A DNA stretch of 64,000 bases from an uncultured Porphyromonadaceae bacterium. Lineage in GTDB: Bacteria > Bacteroidota > Bacteroidia > Bacteroidales > Muribaculaceae. The notes beneath the pieces were generated by a model, which was given only the letters and a program-made list of their open reading frames with translations, did not search any database and was not told the origin of the DNA. Positions 19,184 to 29,270 of the stretch are shown piece by piece; the first letter of the stretch is position 1, and every line of letters starts with the position of its first letter. The stretch covers positions 80,640 to 144,639 of the forward strand of contig CAMWVQ010000001.1 in assembly GCA_947177635.1 (NCBI GenBank), written 5' to 3'. Made by a program: the position numbers and the translations under genes.

Positions 19184-19924
19184 TCAGAATGCCGAGTCGT
19201 TGAACACCCTCCCCGACAATTTCGCCGAGTGGCGGCGATAATCCTTCGACTCAAGGTAGTCCTCAAGTATGGTGCAATGCCTGTGGTTGTGCATATCCGT
19301 GCCCACGAAGTCGACCATGTCGCAATCTATGAGATGCTCGGCCATCTGCCTCACCTCCTTGCCGTAATTCCCGGCGAGGCTGAGCATATTGACCTGGAAA
19401 AGAGTGCCGGCGTCGTGGAGCTGGCGGTAACGTTCCTTTTTCTGGAAATAATAGACATACCGCTCCGGGTGGGCGAGAATCGGCTTGTACCCCCTCATCT
19501 TTAGGTCAAACAGCATCTTGTCGAGGTTCCAGGCCTCCTGTATGAAAGAGTTCTCGACCAGCAGGTAATTGTTGGGCATGGGCCTCACCTGCCCTTTTTC
19601 AAGCTGGGAGGTGAAGAATGCGTCCATGCGGTACTCAGCGGAATGGAGCAGCTCGACAGCCACACCCTTTTTCTCGACCGCCTCTTTAAGTTTATTGAAA
19701 GCCGGAAGGATGGTTTCGGGGGTGTTCTCGAAAGTGTCCTGGGTAACATGCGGGGTGGCTATGATTCTCTCTATACCCCACTCCTTCTCATGGGCCACAA
19801 GATCAGCGCCGCCCTCAGCATCACGCTGGCCGTCGTCGATACCCGGAATCAGATGGCAATGAATGTCGGTATGGAAAAAAAGCTCAGGCCGTCCGGCAGG
19901 CTTCTTCCTGAAGAAATTAAACAT
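19184..19924 (-). CDS. CpsB/YwqE-type tyrosine-protein phosphatase (PHP superfamily)
   Basis: FHTDIHCHLIPGIDDG, IATPHVTQ, ILAHPERY, DFVGTDMHN motifs. Confidence 0.85.
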   Translation of the reverse strand: MFNFFRKKPAGRPELFFHTDIHCHLIPGIDDGQRDAEGGADLVAHEKEWGIERIIATPHVTQDTFENTPETILPAFNKLKEAVEKKGVAVELLHSAEYRMDAFFTSQLEKGQVRPMPNNYLLVENSFIQEAWNLDKMLFDLKMRGYKPILAHPERYVYYFQKKERYRQLHDAGTLFQVNMLSLAGNYGKEVRQMAEHLIDCDMVDFVGTDMHNHRHCTILEDYLESKDYRRHSAKLSGRVFNDSAF

Positions 19925-20152
19925 CTCTAACTTCTTAATACTTTTAGGTTTTCAATAAATTCCAATAGGGAACCCCCCGGCCTTTTCCAACTCGCGAGAA
20001 GAACGGCAGGGATATTTGATTGGCAATTGCAAAGTTAAGTAGAATTTCCGAAATTTTCGCTATATCAACGCTATTTTTAACCAAGTGTGTTGAAAATTCA
20101 AAAAAAATCATTAAGTTTGCATGTAGTTTTATACCATAAAGAGCTATCAACT

Positions 20153-22054
20153 ATGGAGAAGAAGTTAAAAATCAGGGATTTAACCCTGCGCGACGGCCAG
20201 CAGTCACTGTTTGCCACCCGTCTGAAACAGCAAGACATCGACCCTCTGCTTCCCCTTTACAAGGATGCAGGTTTCTACATCATGGAAGTGTGGGGCGGCG
20301 CTGTGCCCGACTCGGTGATGCGTTATCTCGACGAATCACCCTGGGAGCGCCTGCGCACCATCTCCAAGGCAATCGGCGGGAAATCGCTCCTGTCGGCGCT
20401 CTCCCGCGGCCGAAACCTTTTCGGCTATGTCCCTTACCCCGACACCGTACTCGAAGGATTCTATAAGGAGGCCATCAAGAACGGCCTCAACATCATGCGT
20501 ATCTTCGACGCGCTCAACGACATCGACAACGTCAAGGAGTCTATCCGCCTGATCAACGAGCTCGGCGGAATCGCCGACGCAGCCGTGTGCTACACAGTCG
20601 ACCCCAAGGAGGAAGCTCCCGCCGAGGCCCCCAAGAAGAAAGGATTCTTCAGCTCACTCTTCGGCAAGAAGGAGGAAGCTCCCGCAGCTCCCAAGAAGAT
20701 TTTCACCGACGAGTATTTCGTCAACCTCGCCATCGAGATGGAGCGTCTCGGCGCGAAGATCATCACCCTCAAGGACATGGCCGGCCTGGTAAACCCCACC
20801 CGCGCCGCCTCGATCATCGGCAAGCTGAAAGCAGCCGTGAAGGTTCCCGTGGACTTCCACACCCACTGTACCCCCGGCTACGGACTGGCATCCTCGCTGA
20901 TGGCCATCCTGAACGGCGTCGACATCCTCGACACCAACATCTGGTGGTTCGGCGAAGGCTCCGCAGCTCCCGCAATCGAGCTGGTCTACATCTTCTGTAA
21001 GAAACTCGGCATCGAAGTCGACGTCAACATGGAGAAGGTAGGCGAAATCCGCGAACGTCTCGAGGGCATCCGCCGCAACCTGGCCGACTTCGACCTCAAC
21101 AAAGACCATTTCCCCAAGAAATTCGATCCCCTCAAGGATACCCTCCCCGCCGAAGTGGACGCCCTCTTCGACAAGGCCATCGCTGCCGCCAAAGCCGGCA
21201 ACGAGGAGGAACTTCTGGCTGCCTGCCACGCCATCGAGGCACACTTCGGATTCCCCAAGCCCAACCTCCTGGTCAAGGAAGCAGAAGTCCCCGGCGGTAT
21301 GTACTCCAACATGGTCGCCCAGCTCAAGGCCCTCCAGGCAAGCGACCTGCTTGACGACGCCATGCGCCTGATTCCCAAAGTACGCCGCGACGCCGGTCTG
21401 GTGCCCCTCGTGACCCCGACCAGCCAGATCGTAGGCTCTCAGGCCGTGCTGCTCGCCATGGACCGCCGCAAAGGCAACCCCGACTACACCCAGGCAAACA
21501 ACCAGTTCATTTCACTGGTCAAGGGTGAATATGGCCACACTCCCGTCGCCATCGACCCCGCCTTCCGCGAGAAAATCACCGGCAACGCCGCCGAGAAGCC
21601 TTACGACGTATCCTCTTACAAAAAGCCGGCCAACCCCGAAGTCGCCGACCTCGGTGGTGTGCCCCTGGCTTCCAACTCAGAGGAATACCTCCTGCTCGAA
21701 CTGCTCCCCAACGTGGCCAACAAGTTCCTCCGCAACCGCCGCGAAGAGGAATACAAGGCAAAGCAGCCCGCCGAAGCCCCCAAGGCCGAGAAAGCTGCCG
21801 AAGCTCCCGCGAAGAGCGCAGAAGATGAGGAACCCATCACCGGTGAAGTGTTCCGCGCACCGATGGGTGGCCGCATCATCGAAATCAACGTCAAGCCCGG
21901 CGACAAGGTGAAGAAAGGCCAGATAATGATGGTCTACGAGGCCATGAAGATGGAGAACGACCTTGAGGCCGACCGCGACCTGACTGTCAAGCGCGTATTC
22001 GTGGCTCCCGACGAAGTTGTCGGCACAGACGCCATCCTCATCGAGTTTGAATGA
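20153..22054 (+). CDS. Biotin-dependent carboxyltransferase subunit (oxaloacetate decarboxylase alpha/pyruvate carboxylase subunit B type)
   Basis: RDLTLRDGQQSLFATR, ITLKDMAGLVNP, VDFHTHCTPGYG, C-terminal biotinyl motif YEAMKMEN; ATG 20153 preferred. Confidence 0.88.
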   Translation: MEKKLKIRDLTLRDGQQSLFATRLKQQDIDPLLPLYKDAGFYIMEVWGGAVPDSVMRYLDESPWERLRTISKAIGGKSLLSALSRGRNLFGYVPYPDTVLEGFYKEAIKNGLNIMRIFDALNDIDNVKESIRLINELGGIADAAVCYTVDPKEEAPAEAPKKKGFFSSLFGKKEEAPAAPKKIFTDEYFVNLAIEMERLGAKIITLKDMAGLVNPTRAASIIGKLKAAVKVPVDFHTHCTPGYGLASSLMAILNGVDILDTNIWWFGEGSAAPAIELVYIFCKKLGIEVDVNMEKVGEIRERLEGIRRNLADFDLNKDHFPKKFDPLKDTLPAEVDALFDKAIAAAKAGNEEELLAACHAIEAHFGFPKPNLLVKEAEVPGGMYSNMVAQLKALQASDLLDDAMRLIPKVRRDAGLVPLVTPTSQIVGSQAVLLAMDRRKGNPDYTQANNQFISLVKGEYGHTPVAIDPAFREKITGNAAEKPYDVSSYKKPANPEVADLGGVPLASNSEEYLLLELLPNVANKFLRNRREEEYKAKQPAEAPKAEKAAEAPAKSAEDEEPITGEVFRAPMGGRIIEINVKPGDKVKKGQIMMVYEAMKMENDLEADRDLTVKRVFVAPDEVVGTDAILIEFE

Positions 22055-22079
22055 CACCAGGCGCCCCAAGCGCAACCAT

Positions 22080-22118
22080 AAAAAATGGATTCCGGATACC
22101 CCGGAATCCATTTTTTTT
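22080..22118 (+). terminator. Rho-independent terminator after carboxyltransferase gene
   Basis: AAATGGATTCCGG-atac-CCCGGAATCCATTTTTTTT. Confidence 0.88.
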
Positions 22119-22121
22119 AAT

Positions 22122-22129
22122 TATTTTTG
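22122..22129 (+). promoter_or_regulatory. Putative -7 box (TATTTTTG) for the glycosyltransferase operon
   Basis: TAnnTTTG match directly after the terminator, about 33 nt before the ATG. Confidence 0.4.
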
Positions 22130-22161
22130 CAAAGTTGTTACCAAAGTCAAAACGCAGAAGC

Positions 22162-23121
22162 ATGCACCCCGCCGTCTCAGTCATAATCCCGAACTACAAC
22201 CACGCTCCCTATCTCAGGGAGAGGATAGACAGTGTCATAAATCAGGATTTTGACGATATGGAGGTGATTCTGCTCGATGACTGCTCGACCGACAACAGCC
22301 GCGACATTCTAAACCAGTACGCCTCACACCCCAAAGTCAGCCGTGTGGTTTTCAACGAGAAGAATTCCGGCACCACCTTCGCCCAATGGAAGAAGGGCCT
22401 CGCCCTCGCAAGGGGGGAATATGTGTGGATAGCCGAAAGCGACGACTACGCGTCGCCCGATTTCCTCTCCACCCTCGTCGGGCTGCTGGAATCCCATCCA
22501 GGAGCCGTGATGGCGTTTTCCGGTTCAAACATCATCGACTCCCTCGGAAACCCCATCCCCGGCGAAGACTGGGACAAGTTCGGCAGACGGCTCGGCTCGA
22601 CAGCGACATACTCAGGTAAAGAACTGACTTTCGGCAAATTGCTGCGCAACAATCTGATATACAACGCGTCGATGGTTGTTTTCCGCCGTGAGGCCGCCCC
22701 CGAGATAACATCACGCCATCTTGAAATGAAATTTTGCGGCGACTGGCTGTTCTGGTCTCAGCTGGCGCACGAGGGTGACGCGATAGAGGTCTGCCGGAAA
22801 CTCAACAACTTCAGGCAGCACCCGAGAAAAGTGTCGGCGTCAGCCTCCAAAGAGGGGAAAACCTACACCGAGGGGATGGGGATTGTGGCCGAGATGGCCG
22901 ACTGGCTCGACCTGTCCCCGCTGCAACGCAAAGTCATCGCCGGCAGAATATGCAAGAGGCTCAAGAAATACCCGGGGCTGCTTGAGTCTGACCCTGGTCT
23001 AAAGGAGGGGCTTGCGAAAATCGCCGCGACCCCGACACTACATCCCCCATTGCTCTCGCTGCTGTATGAGATAGACAAACTGCTCCATATCTCACACCTC
23101 CCCCCTCAGAAAAGAGGATGA
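22162..23121 (+). CDS. Glycosyltransferase family 2
   Basis: VSVIIPNYNHAPYLRERIDSVINQDFDDMEVILLDDCSTDNS; ATG 22162 begins the GT-A fold. Confidence 0.88.
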   Translation: MHPAVSVIIPNYNHAPYLRERIDSVINQDFDDMEVILLDDCSTDNSRDILNQYASHPKVSRVVFNEKNSGTTFAQWKKGLALARGEYVWIAESDDYASPDFLSTLVGLLESHPGAVMAFSGSNIIDSLGNPIPGEDWDKFGRRLGSTATYSGKELTFGKLLRNNLIYNASMVVFRREAAPEITSRHLEMKFCGDWLFWSQLAHEGDAIEVCRKLNNFRQHPRKVSASASKEGKTYTEGMGIVAEMADWLDLSPLQRKVIAGRICKRLKKYPGLLESDPGLKEGLAKIAATPTLHPPLLSLLYEIDKLLHISHLPPQKRG

Positions 23122-23161
23122 TAATAACGGCGGCAACTTTAACCTGTACAATTTCAATCCG

Positions 23162-23968
23162 ATGAGAATCTCCCTGATTATCTCCACATATAATTCCCCG
23201 GTCGCGCTTGAGGCGTCCCTGAAAAGCGTACTGCGACAGACCACCACCCCTTATGAGGTCATAATTGCCGACGACGGCTCGACAGACTCCACCCCGGAGG
23301 TAATAGGCCGCTTTGCCGGCGAGGCTAAATGCCCCGTGGAACATGTATGGCAGGAGAACAAAGGTTTCAGGCTCGCCACTATCCGCAACAAGGCGATTGC
23401 AAAAGCCAAAGGGGATTATATAGTGCAGATTGACGGCGACATCGTGTTGCATCCCGATTTCATCGCCGACCATGCGGCTGTTGCCCGGCGCGGCCATTTC
23501 GTCTGCGGAAGCCGGGTGCTGATCGAGAAAGAACTCACCGGGAAGATTTTCGCCGATCCGTCGATTACCATAAACTCCTGGACCAACGGCATCTCAAACC
23601 GCAAGAATGCCATTCGTTCCCAATTCCTGGCCAAGACCATCAACCTCCTGTCCCCCTCGAAACTAAAGTACCGTGGATGCAACATGGCATTCTGGCGCAG
23701 CGACCTGCTGGCCGTCAACGGCTATGATGAAAGCTACCTCGGATGGGGATGTGAAGACCACGACCTCGTGGCCCGCCTGATGAACCACCGGATAAAGCCC
23801 CTGCAGGTGCGACACCGCGCCATATGCTACCACTTATGGCATCCGTCTTCGAAAAAAGAGGACACATTCCAGCGCAACAACGACCTGCTGGAAGCCACCC
23901 GCCGCGACAAACGCATCCGAAGCAACGACGGCCTCGACAAATATCTCAACGGCAACATCACCCTGTAA
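23162..23968 (+). CDS. Glycosyltransferase family 2
   Basis: RISLIISTYNSPVALEASLKSVLRQTTTPYEVIIADDGSTD, GCNMAFWRSD, GWGCEDHDL. Confidence 0.88.
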   Translation: MRISLIISTYNSPVALEASLKSVLRQTTTPYEVIIADDGSTDSTPEVIGRFAGEAKCPVEHVWQENKGFRLATIRNKAIAKAKGDYIVQIDGDIVLHPDFIADHAAVARRGHFVCGSRVLIEKELTGKIFADPSITINSWTNGISNRKNAIRSQFLAKTINLLSPSKLKYRGCNMAFWRSDLLAVNGYDESYLGWGCEDHDLVARLMNHRIKPLQVRHRAICYHLWHPSSKKEDTFQRNNDLLEATRRDKRIRSNDGLDKYLNGNITL

Positions 23969-24717
23969 TGAGGAAAACCATACACCCCGAATACCGCCAC
24001 TTGGACGCCGACCTCTCGGCACTCCCCCGGGGAGAATACACCCCGATCAAGACCTTCTGCAACAACCGCAACAAGGTTGAGCTTGTCTCAATCCAGGGCA
24101 CACAGGCCGTAGTGAAGATTTACAAGAAGACCAACCTCATAACCGGGCTGATATACACTTTCTTCAGGAAATCGAAAGCGCGCCGCGCCTATGAACACGC
24201 GCTCGAACTCCTGTCGCGCGGAATCTCAACACCCTTCCCGATAGCCTATTTCGAGGAACGCCGATGGGGCATCTTCCGCAATGGTTATTTCGTTTCGGAA
24301 TATGTCGACCTCCCTCCGGTCAGCGAGTATTTTTATTCCGGACACCTTGACGACCAGGAGCATGACCTTATGGCCGACAACCTGTCGCGTTTTACCCTGA
24401 CGCTCCACAGCAAGGGAATAATACCTCTTGACTACAACACCACCAACATACTTTTCAAAAAGGAGGAAGGGCGCTACAAATTCACCCTCATAGACATCAA
24501 CCGAATGAAAATCGGACGTGTGCCAAAAATCAAGGCTGCGATGATGTCATTTTTCCAGCTCGGGACTTATCCTCGTGATTATTACCACCTTCTGGCGCCG
24601 TATGTCAACGAACGCAATTTCGACTTTGAAGACGCGCTGTATCACGTGATTCTCCACCGTCGCAACCAGAAGAGGCTGCGCCGATTCAAACGGCTGTTCA
24701 GGCCCTCACGCCGTTAA
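23968..24717 (+). CDS. Lipopolysaccharide kinase (WaaP/Kdo kinase) family protein
   Basis: VVKIYKKTN, TLHSKGIIPLDYNTTNILFKKEEGRYKFTLIDINRMKIG kinase-like catalytic region; ATG overlaps the upstream stop (TAATG). Confidence 0.75.
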   Translation: MRKTIHPEYRHLDADLSALPRGEYTPIKTFCNNRNKVELVSIQGTQAVVKIYKKTNLITGLIYTFFRKSKARRAYEHALELLSRGISTPFPIAYFEERRWGIFRNGYFVSEYVDLPPVSEYFYSGHLDDQEHDLMADNLSRFTLTLHSKGIIPLDYNTTNILFKKEEGRYKFTLIDINRMKIGRVPKIKAAMMSFFQLGTYPRDYYHLLAPYVNERNFDFEDALYHVILHRRNQKRLRRFKRLFRPSRR

Positions 24718-24744
24718 AGGGGGGGCATCGCGGGCCAGACAACA

Positions 24745-25872
24745 TCAGACAGGGATTACCATCATCGGCACATCCGCCCTGAACAGTATCTTATGGGCGA
24801 TGGATGGATTGAAGACCCGGGCGAACACATTCCGCTTCTTGTTGGGAACGCATATGAGATTGTATGGCCCCTCCTGTATGATTCCCTTGAAATCATCGAT
24901 GAGCGTGTCAAGGCGCACTGTCCGCATATCGAACCCATAGCGGGGGAAATGCTCCCGGCAATAGCTGAGCAGGTTGAGCTGAGCCTGCCCCCTCTTTGAG
25001 TCGGAATCACCCCTGTCTCTCCTGCCCGGAATGTAAATCAGCATCACATCAAGCGACTGGTCAGGGAACAGCCGATAAAGGGTGTCGAGAGCAATCATAT
25101 CCTCCTGGTCGAGATTGCAAAGGAACGCCACACGGCGCAGCCCGGCGAGTTCGGAAGCATCAACGCTTTCAGGCACCGTGAACGCCGGAATCCGGCAGGA
25201 GTCCAACACCTCGGCGGTCACACTGCCTATCAGCTCCGCCTCCTTCTTGTCAGCTCCCCTGGTACCCATTACTATAAGCTGGGGCTTCTTGTCGCGGGCA
25301 TAACAGAGTATCGACTCTTCAGGGATACCCTCTGTCACCATCGTGGAGAACTTGACTGCAGGCACCTCTCCGGATTTAATCCAAGACCTCACCCTGGCCG
25401 TGTAGTTTTCCATCATCAATTTGGCTTCCTCCTCAATGGTCTGCCTCTCGGCCATATCGGCCAGTTCATAGTCATAAGAGTCCATCAACTGCACACCGCG
25501 CGGAGAGGCGGGGGCGATAAACGAATGAAGCATCTCGATAGAGAATCCAAGCCTTGAGGCAAGCCGGAAAGCGACTTTCGCCGCGTTGTCAGAGTGGGGG
25601 GAGAAATCCGTCGGAAGCAGCACCACACCACCGGCCTCCCCCTCCTCCCCTGTGGCGGGAATGTTGAAAATCTCTATATTCTCGATAATCCTCAGAGCGA
25701 GCGGGAGGTCAGACTCCTTGATTCTGATTCTGACACCGGCGGCCACCGTCGGAGAGGCGAGATTGACATTGTTAAGTTCCACATATATGCCTTCCCGCTC
25801 AAGCAGGTTCTTTAGCGGCAACGCCTTCTCCACAGTGTGGATGGCTATGGTAATCAGTCTGTTTGGTGTCAT
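24745..25872 (-). CDS. Universal stress protein with N-terminal DUF2007-like region
   Basis: VVLLPTDFSPHSDNAAKVAFRLASRLGFSIEMLH and LIVMGTRGADKKEAELIGSVTAEVL; second degenerate Usp half; N-terminal ITIAIHTVEKALPLKNLLEREGIYVELNNVN. Confidence 0.75.
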   Translation of the reverse strand: MTPNRLITIAIHTVEKALPLKNLLEREGIYVELNNVNLASPTVAAGVRIRIKESDLPLALRIIENIEIFNIPATGEEGEAGGVVLLPTDFSPHSDNAAKVAFRLASRLGFSIEMLHSFIAPASPRGVQLMDSYDYELADMAERQTIEEEAKLMMENYTARVRSWIKSGEVPAVKFSTMVTEGIPEESILCYARDKKPQLIVMGTRGADKKEAELIGSVTAEVLDSCRIPAFTVPESVDASELAGLRRVAFLCNLDQEDMIALDTLYRLFPDQSLDVMLIYIPGRRDRGDSDSKRGQAQLNLLSYCREHFPRYGFDMRTVRLDTLIDDFKGIIQEGPYNLICVPNKKRNVFARVFNPSIAHKILFRADVPMMVIPV

Positions 25873-25930
25873 ATCGGTTTTACTGGATGGGAGCAGGTCA
25901 GTTTTTAGTCGGGTCGGGGGTGTATAAAAG

Positions 25931-25973
25931 CTATGACGCGCACAACTGTGTGAAACAGGCTGGCGCGTCATAG
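25931..25973 (-). terminator. Terminator for the small gene at 25999-26265
   Basis: CTATGACGCGC ... GCGCGTCATAG 11-bp arms followed on the minus strand by CTTTTATA. Confidence 0.65.
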
Positions 25974-25998
25974 ATAATGTCATCAGATGACGGAAAGT

Positions 25999-26265
25999 TC
26001 ATTTTTCCTTTTTCATCTCCTCTTCCTGGAGGATTTCCACGGCCATATCATAAATGGTGGTGTCGTCAAGAACGACGATACCTCCGTCAGGACCCGGTTC
26101 GATGTGTAACCCGCAATTCTTGCCGAACTCATAGTTGGTGCCGCCGAAGTAGTTTCGGATTGTCTGTGGGGTCGTGTTGAGCTTGTCGGCGATGCGGGCA
26201 ACGGCGCCATCAGGCAGTGCGTCTTTGATACGACGGAGATCGTTGAAGGATATTGTCTTTGTCAT
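25999..26265 (-). CDS. Small putative DNA-binding protein
   Basis: HTH-like VARIADKLNTTPQTIRNYFGG; ATG 26265 (MTKTISFNDLRR) preferred over the longer ORF. Confidence 0.5.
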   Translation of the reverse strand: MTKTISFNDLRRIKDALPDGAVARIADKLNTTPQTIRNYFGGTNYEFGKNCGLHIEPGPDGGIVVLDDTTIYDMAVEILQEEEMKKEK

Positions 26266-26434
26266 TCTCGTATGGTTTTGGGGGTTTGTAACTGCTATAT
26301 CAAGGGGCAGAGAGGAATTTGCCCTAAATTTATACACTTAATTTGAGTTATCCAAATTTTTACGGTATGTTATAAAACATATCCAACAGCTTTTATCTGT
26401 TAATCTTGCTAAAGTCAACTACTTATCAAGAATA

Positions 26435-27310
26435 TCAGATTCTCTCGACTTCGGAGGCCTTCACCCACGCCCGTTCACCGTGGCCAACAAGCACCTCATA
26501 CCACATCCCTTCGCCGGGATTTGCGATTGAGTCTATAATCTCGACCTTCGTACCTTCATGGAGAAGGAAAGCCTGCTCCGCGTGGCTCCTGGCTTCCCTC
26601 GGGGAGGTTGAAAGCTGGGATGAGGGGGGAAGTATTATGGCGTATCTGTCGGAATTCACGCGGTTGGCGGCCGCGAAAGAAACTATCACGGCGCAAACGG
26701 TGAGCGCGAACACCACCAGTCCTCCGAAAAAGCTCGCTTTCTTCACAGCCACGGCTGATGAGAAGATATAGGCCGCGATGGCACCGAGGAAGATGGCAAA
26801 CAGCACCAAGGCGACAATGGCCCAGGTGTCGGCGTGGAACATCCCGACCGTACCTTCCCAAACCGAGTCCATATATGAACCGCTGTCAATCTGCTTGTCG
26901 GTAATCTTGGAATTGACAAACTCGAGATTGGCGCGGGCGTCGGCGTTAGTGGGGTCAAGCTTGAGCGCGCGCTCGTAGTTGACAATGGCCTTGCCGAGAT
27001 TGCCCTGGCGGTAGTAGGCATTGCCGAGATTGTAGAACAGGGTCGAGGAACTTCCTCCGGCCTCCAGAGCCTTGAGGTACAGGGCCTCGGCCATCACGAA
27101 GTTGTCTGCGCTGTATGCCGAGTCTGCCTGCTGGGCGAGGACCTCACCCGAAATTATGGCGGACGGCTCCTCAACCCCCTCTTCCGGGAGAGTATCCGCC
27201 ACCTGGGCGGGACCTTCTGCCGGATTCTCTGCCACTACGCTGTCTGTGGCCTGGGCACCCATGGTCAGCACTGCGACCATCAAGAACAATATGCTGTATA
27301 TGAGTTTCAT
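26435..27310 (-). CDS. batE: BatE: TPR and SH3-like protein of the Bat operon
   Basis: TPR (LFYNLGNAYYRQGNLGKAIVNYERALKLDPTNADARANLEFV), TM pair, C-terminal SH3-like domain; last gene of the bat cluster. Confidence 0.8.
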   Translation of the reverse strand: MKLIYSILFLMVAVLTMGAQATDSVVAENPAEGPAQVADTLPEEGVEEPSAIISGEVLAQQADSAYSADNFVMAEALYLKALEAGGSSSTLFYNLGNAYYRQGNLGKAIVNYERALKLDPTNADARANLEFVNSKITDKQIDSGSYMDSVWEGTVGMFHADTWAIVALVLFAIFLGAIAAYIFSSAVAVKKASFFGGLVVFALTVCAVIVSFAAANRVNSDRYAIILPPSSQLSTSPREARSHAEQAFLLHEGTKVEIIDSIANPGEGMWYEVLVGHGERAWVKASEVERI

Positions 27311-27314
27311 CGGT

Positions 27315-29177
27315 CTACTTGCGTTTGCTTATGTTGCTTTTCTCAAGTTCATTGATTGAGGAGGTAGCCTCGTTGTAGACAGCCTCCACGGATGCCTCGG
27401 ACGATGAATCCGGAGTGTAACGGGCCATCTCACACTGGTCGAGCACACCGATGACACGGCTGGCCGCATCCTCGCTCACCCCCCGGTCTACCAGGGTCTG
27501 TGAAATGTTCTGGCGCGTAAGCTGCGAGACTGGCATTGAAAGCTTGTCGCCAAGATAGCCCCACATCGCCTTCAGCATAGCCTCATAAAATTTCTCGGGC
27601 TGGCGGGTTTTCATAAACCCTTCCGCCTCACGCAGACGTTTGCGGGCCACCTTGCTGGCGCGGGCGTTGCGGCGCCCGGCCACATCGGCGTTAAGCCTAA
27701 CCTGACGGCCATAGATAGCCGTGGCTCCAATCAACACCACCACAAGCACCCCTGCAAGCGCCCAATACCACCAGTTGTAAATCAGCGGCTCATGGGTCTT
27801 CGACAACTGCTTGTCGCCGGTCTTGATATGAAGTATGTCGGTGTTGCGGGCCTCGATTTCACGCTGCTCGGCGCTGATTGTAGTGCCGCTACCCTTGGCT
27901 ATTTCCATATTATAACCGGGGGCGGTCAGAGTCACATACGCTTTCTTCGAGGGGTCGAAATAAACGAACTTCTGTTCGGGAATCTTGAATGTGCCGACAC
28001 TCTGTGGCACGATAGTGTAGTCCACCATCATCGTGCCGGTCACCGTCGAGCCGCTTACGCGTGTCCGGTAATCGGTCTTGGGGGTGAACTGCTCGAAATC
28101 ATCCGGAATCTCAGGTTTCGGCTCGTGGATATACTTGATGTTGCCCGTACCGGTAACGATATATTCCAGCGAGGCGGCCTCTCCGGTTTTCAGCTTCTCG
28201 GGAGCCAGACGGCTCTCGAATGTGAACTGCCCTACGGCGTTGTCAAATCCCGCAGGACGGGGCTCAGGCAGCGGAGTGATATTGACCGACGAGGAGTAGG
28301 GCTGGAGATGCACCTCCTTCTCCACCGGACGTCCGGAGACAAACCAGCCGTTGCTGACACGCTCTATCTGAACTACACTGAGGTCATACTTGCCGGAGTT
28401 TATTGTGAGCTTGCCTGATTTCTGGGGGAAGATGATACACTTCTTCAAGACAGCCGTGACGTAGTTCTGCCCGTTGTAATTCTCAACCGCGTTGAGGGCC
28501 GCCTGTGTGTCGACCTCCTCGATGAGGAACCCGTCAAATGTTGGCGGGGTGGTCATCATGAATGAGTTGATACGCTGGAATTTGGTGTAGAGTTTGATTG
28601 TACACTCTATCGCCTCCTGCTCGTAGGCGTGGCTCTTGTTGAGGATTATCCTGACAAAGATGTCATCCTTGGAAATCGGACGCGAGGTGTCATCCTGCGA
28701 CGCGAGGTCATCCACATGCACACTCTGCTGCGGCGCGCTTCCCCCGTAACCGTAACCATACCCACCCCCCTGTTGCGACTGGGGTGCTTTGTCGGCAGGT
28801 AGAACTGTGAATTTGGCGGACTGCGATGTCAGCTTCTTGCCGTCAACCACGATTGAAGCGGCTGGGATGGTGAACGTCCCTTCATTTTCCGCGCGGTAGA
28901 TGAATGTATATTCCACAGTGCTGGAAGATGAGGCCTGGCCGTTGATTATCTGGTAGCTCTGCGAGGTGCTAACCCCCGGCTGAGGATTGAGCAGCTTACA
29001 CCCGCTGATGGCCGGGGCGTTAAGGCTTGTCCCCTCCCCGTTGGAGAGGCGGTAAGTGACGGCGAAACGGTTCCCTGCGATGACATTTCGCGGAGGAATG
29101 ACCTGGAAAGAGGTCTGCGCCGCCATTGTCGCGCAAAAAATCAAGAATGCCGTCAATATCGAAAACAACTTCTTCAT
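27315..29177 (-). CDS. batD: BatD: oxygen-tolerance family protein
   Basis: FQVIPPRNVIAGNRFAVTYRLSNGEG, repeated Ig-like domains, C-terminal TM; position in operon. Confidence 0.88.
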   Translation of the reverse strand: MKKLFSILTAFLIFCATMAAQTSFQVIPPRNVIAGNRFAVTYRLSNGEGTSLNAPAISGCKLLNPQPGVSTSQSYQIINGQASSSSTVEYTFIYRAENEGTFTIPAASIVVDGKKLTSQSAKFTVLPADKAPQSQQGGGYGYGYGGSAPQQSVHVDDLASQDDTSRPISKDDIFVRIILNKSHAYEQEAIECTIKLYTKFQRINSFMMTTPPTFDGFLIEEVDTQAALNAVENYNGQNYVTAVLKKCIIFPQKSGKLTINSGKYDLSVVQIERVSNGWFVSGRPVEKEVHLQPYSSSVNITPLPEPRPAGFDNAVGQFTFESRLAPEKLKTGEAASLEYIVTGTGNIKYIHEPKPEIPDDFEQFTPKTDYRTRVSGSTVTGTMMVDYTIVPQSVGTFKIPEQKFVYFDPSKKAYVTLTAPGYNMEIAKGSGTTISAEQREIEARNTDILHIKTGDKQLSKTHEPLIYNWWYWALAGVLVVVLIGATAIYGRQVRLNADVAGRRNARASKVARKRLREAEGFMKTRQPEKFYEAMLKAMWGYLGDKLSMPVSQLTRQNISQTLVDRGVSEDAASRVIGVLDQCEMARYTPDSSSEASVEAVYNEATSSINELEKSNISKRK

Positions 29178-29270
29178 AGTCGTTTCAGGAATATCTCATT
29201 AAAAATAGTTGTCTGTTATCAACATCCGGCCCTTAGGGACGAAAGGCCGCAGGGGGGATGTCTGTCTCAG

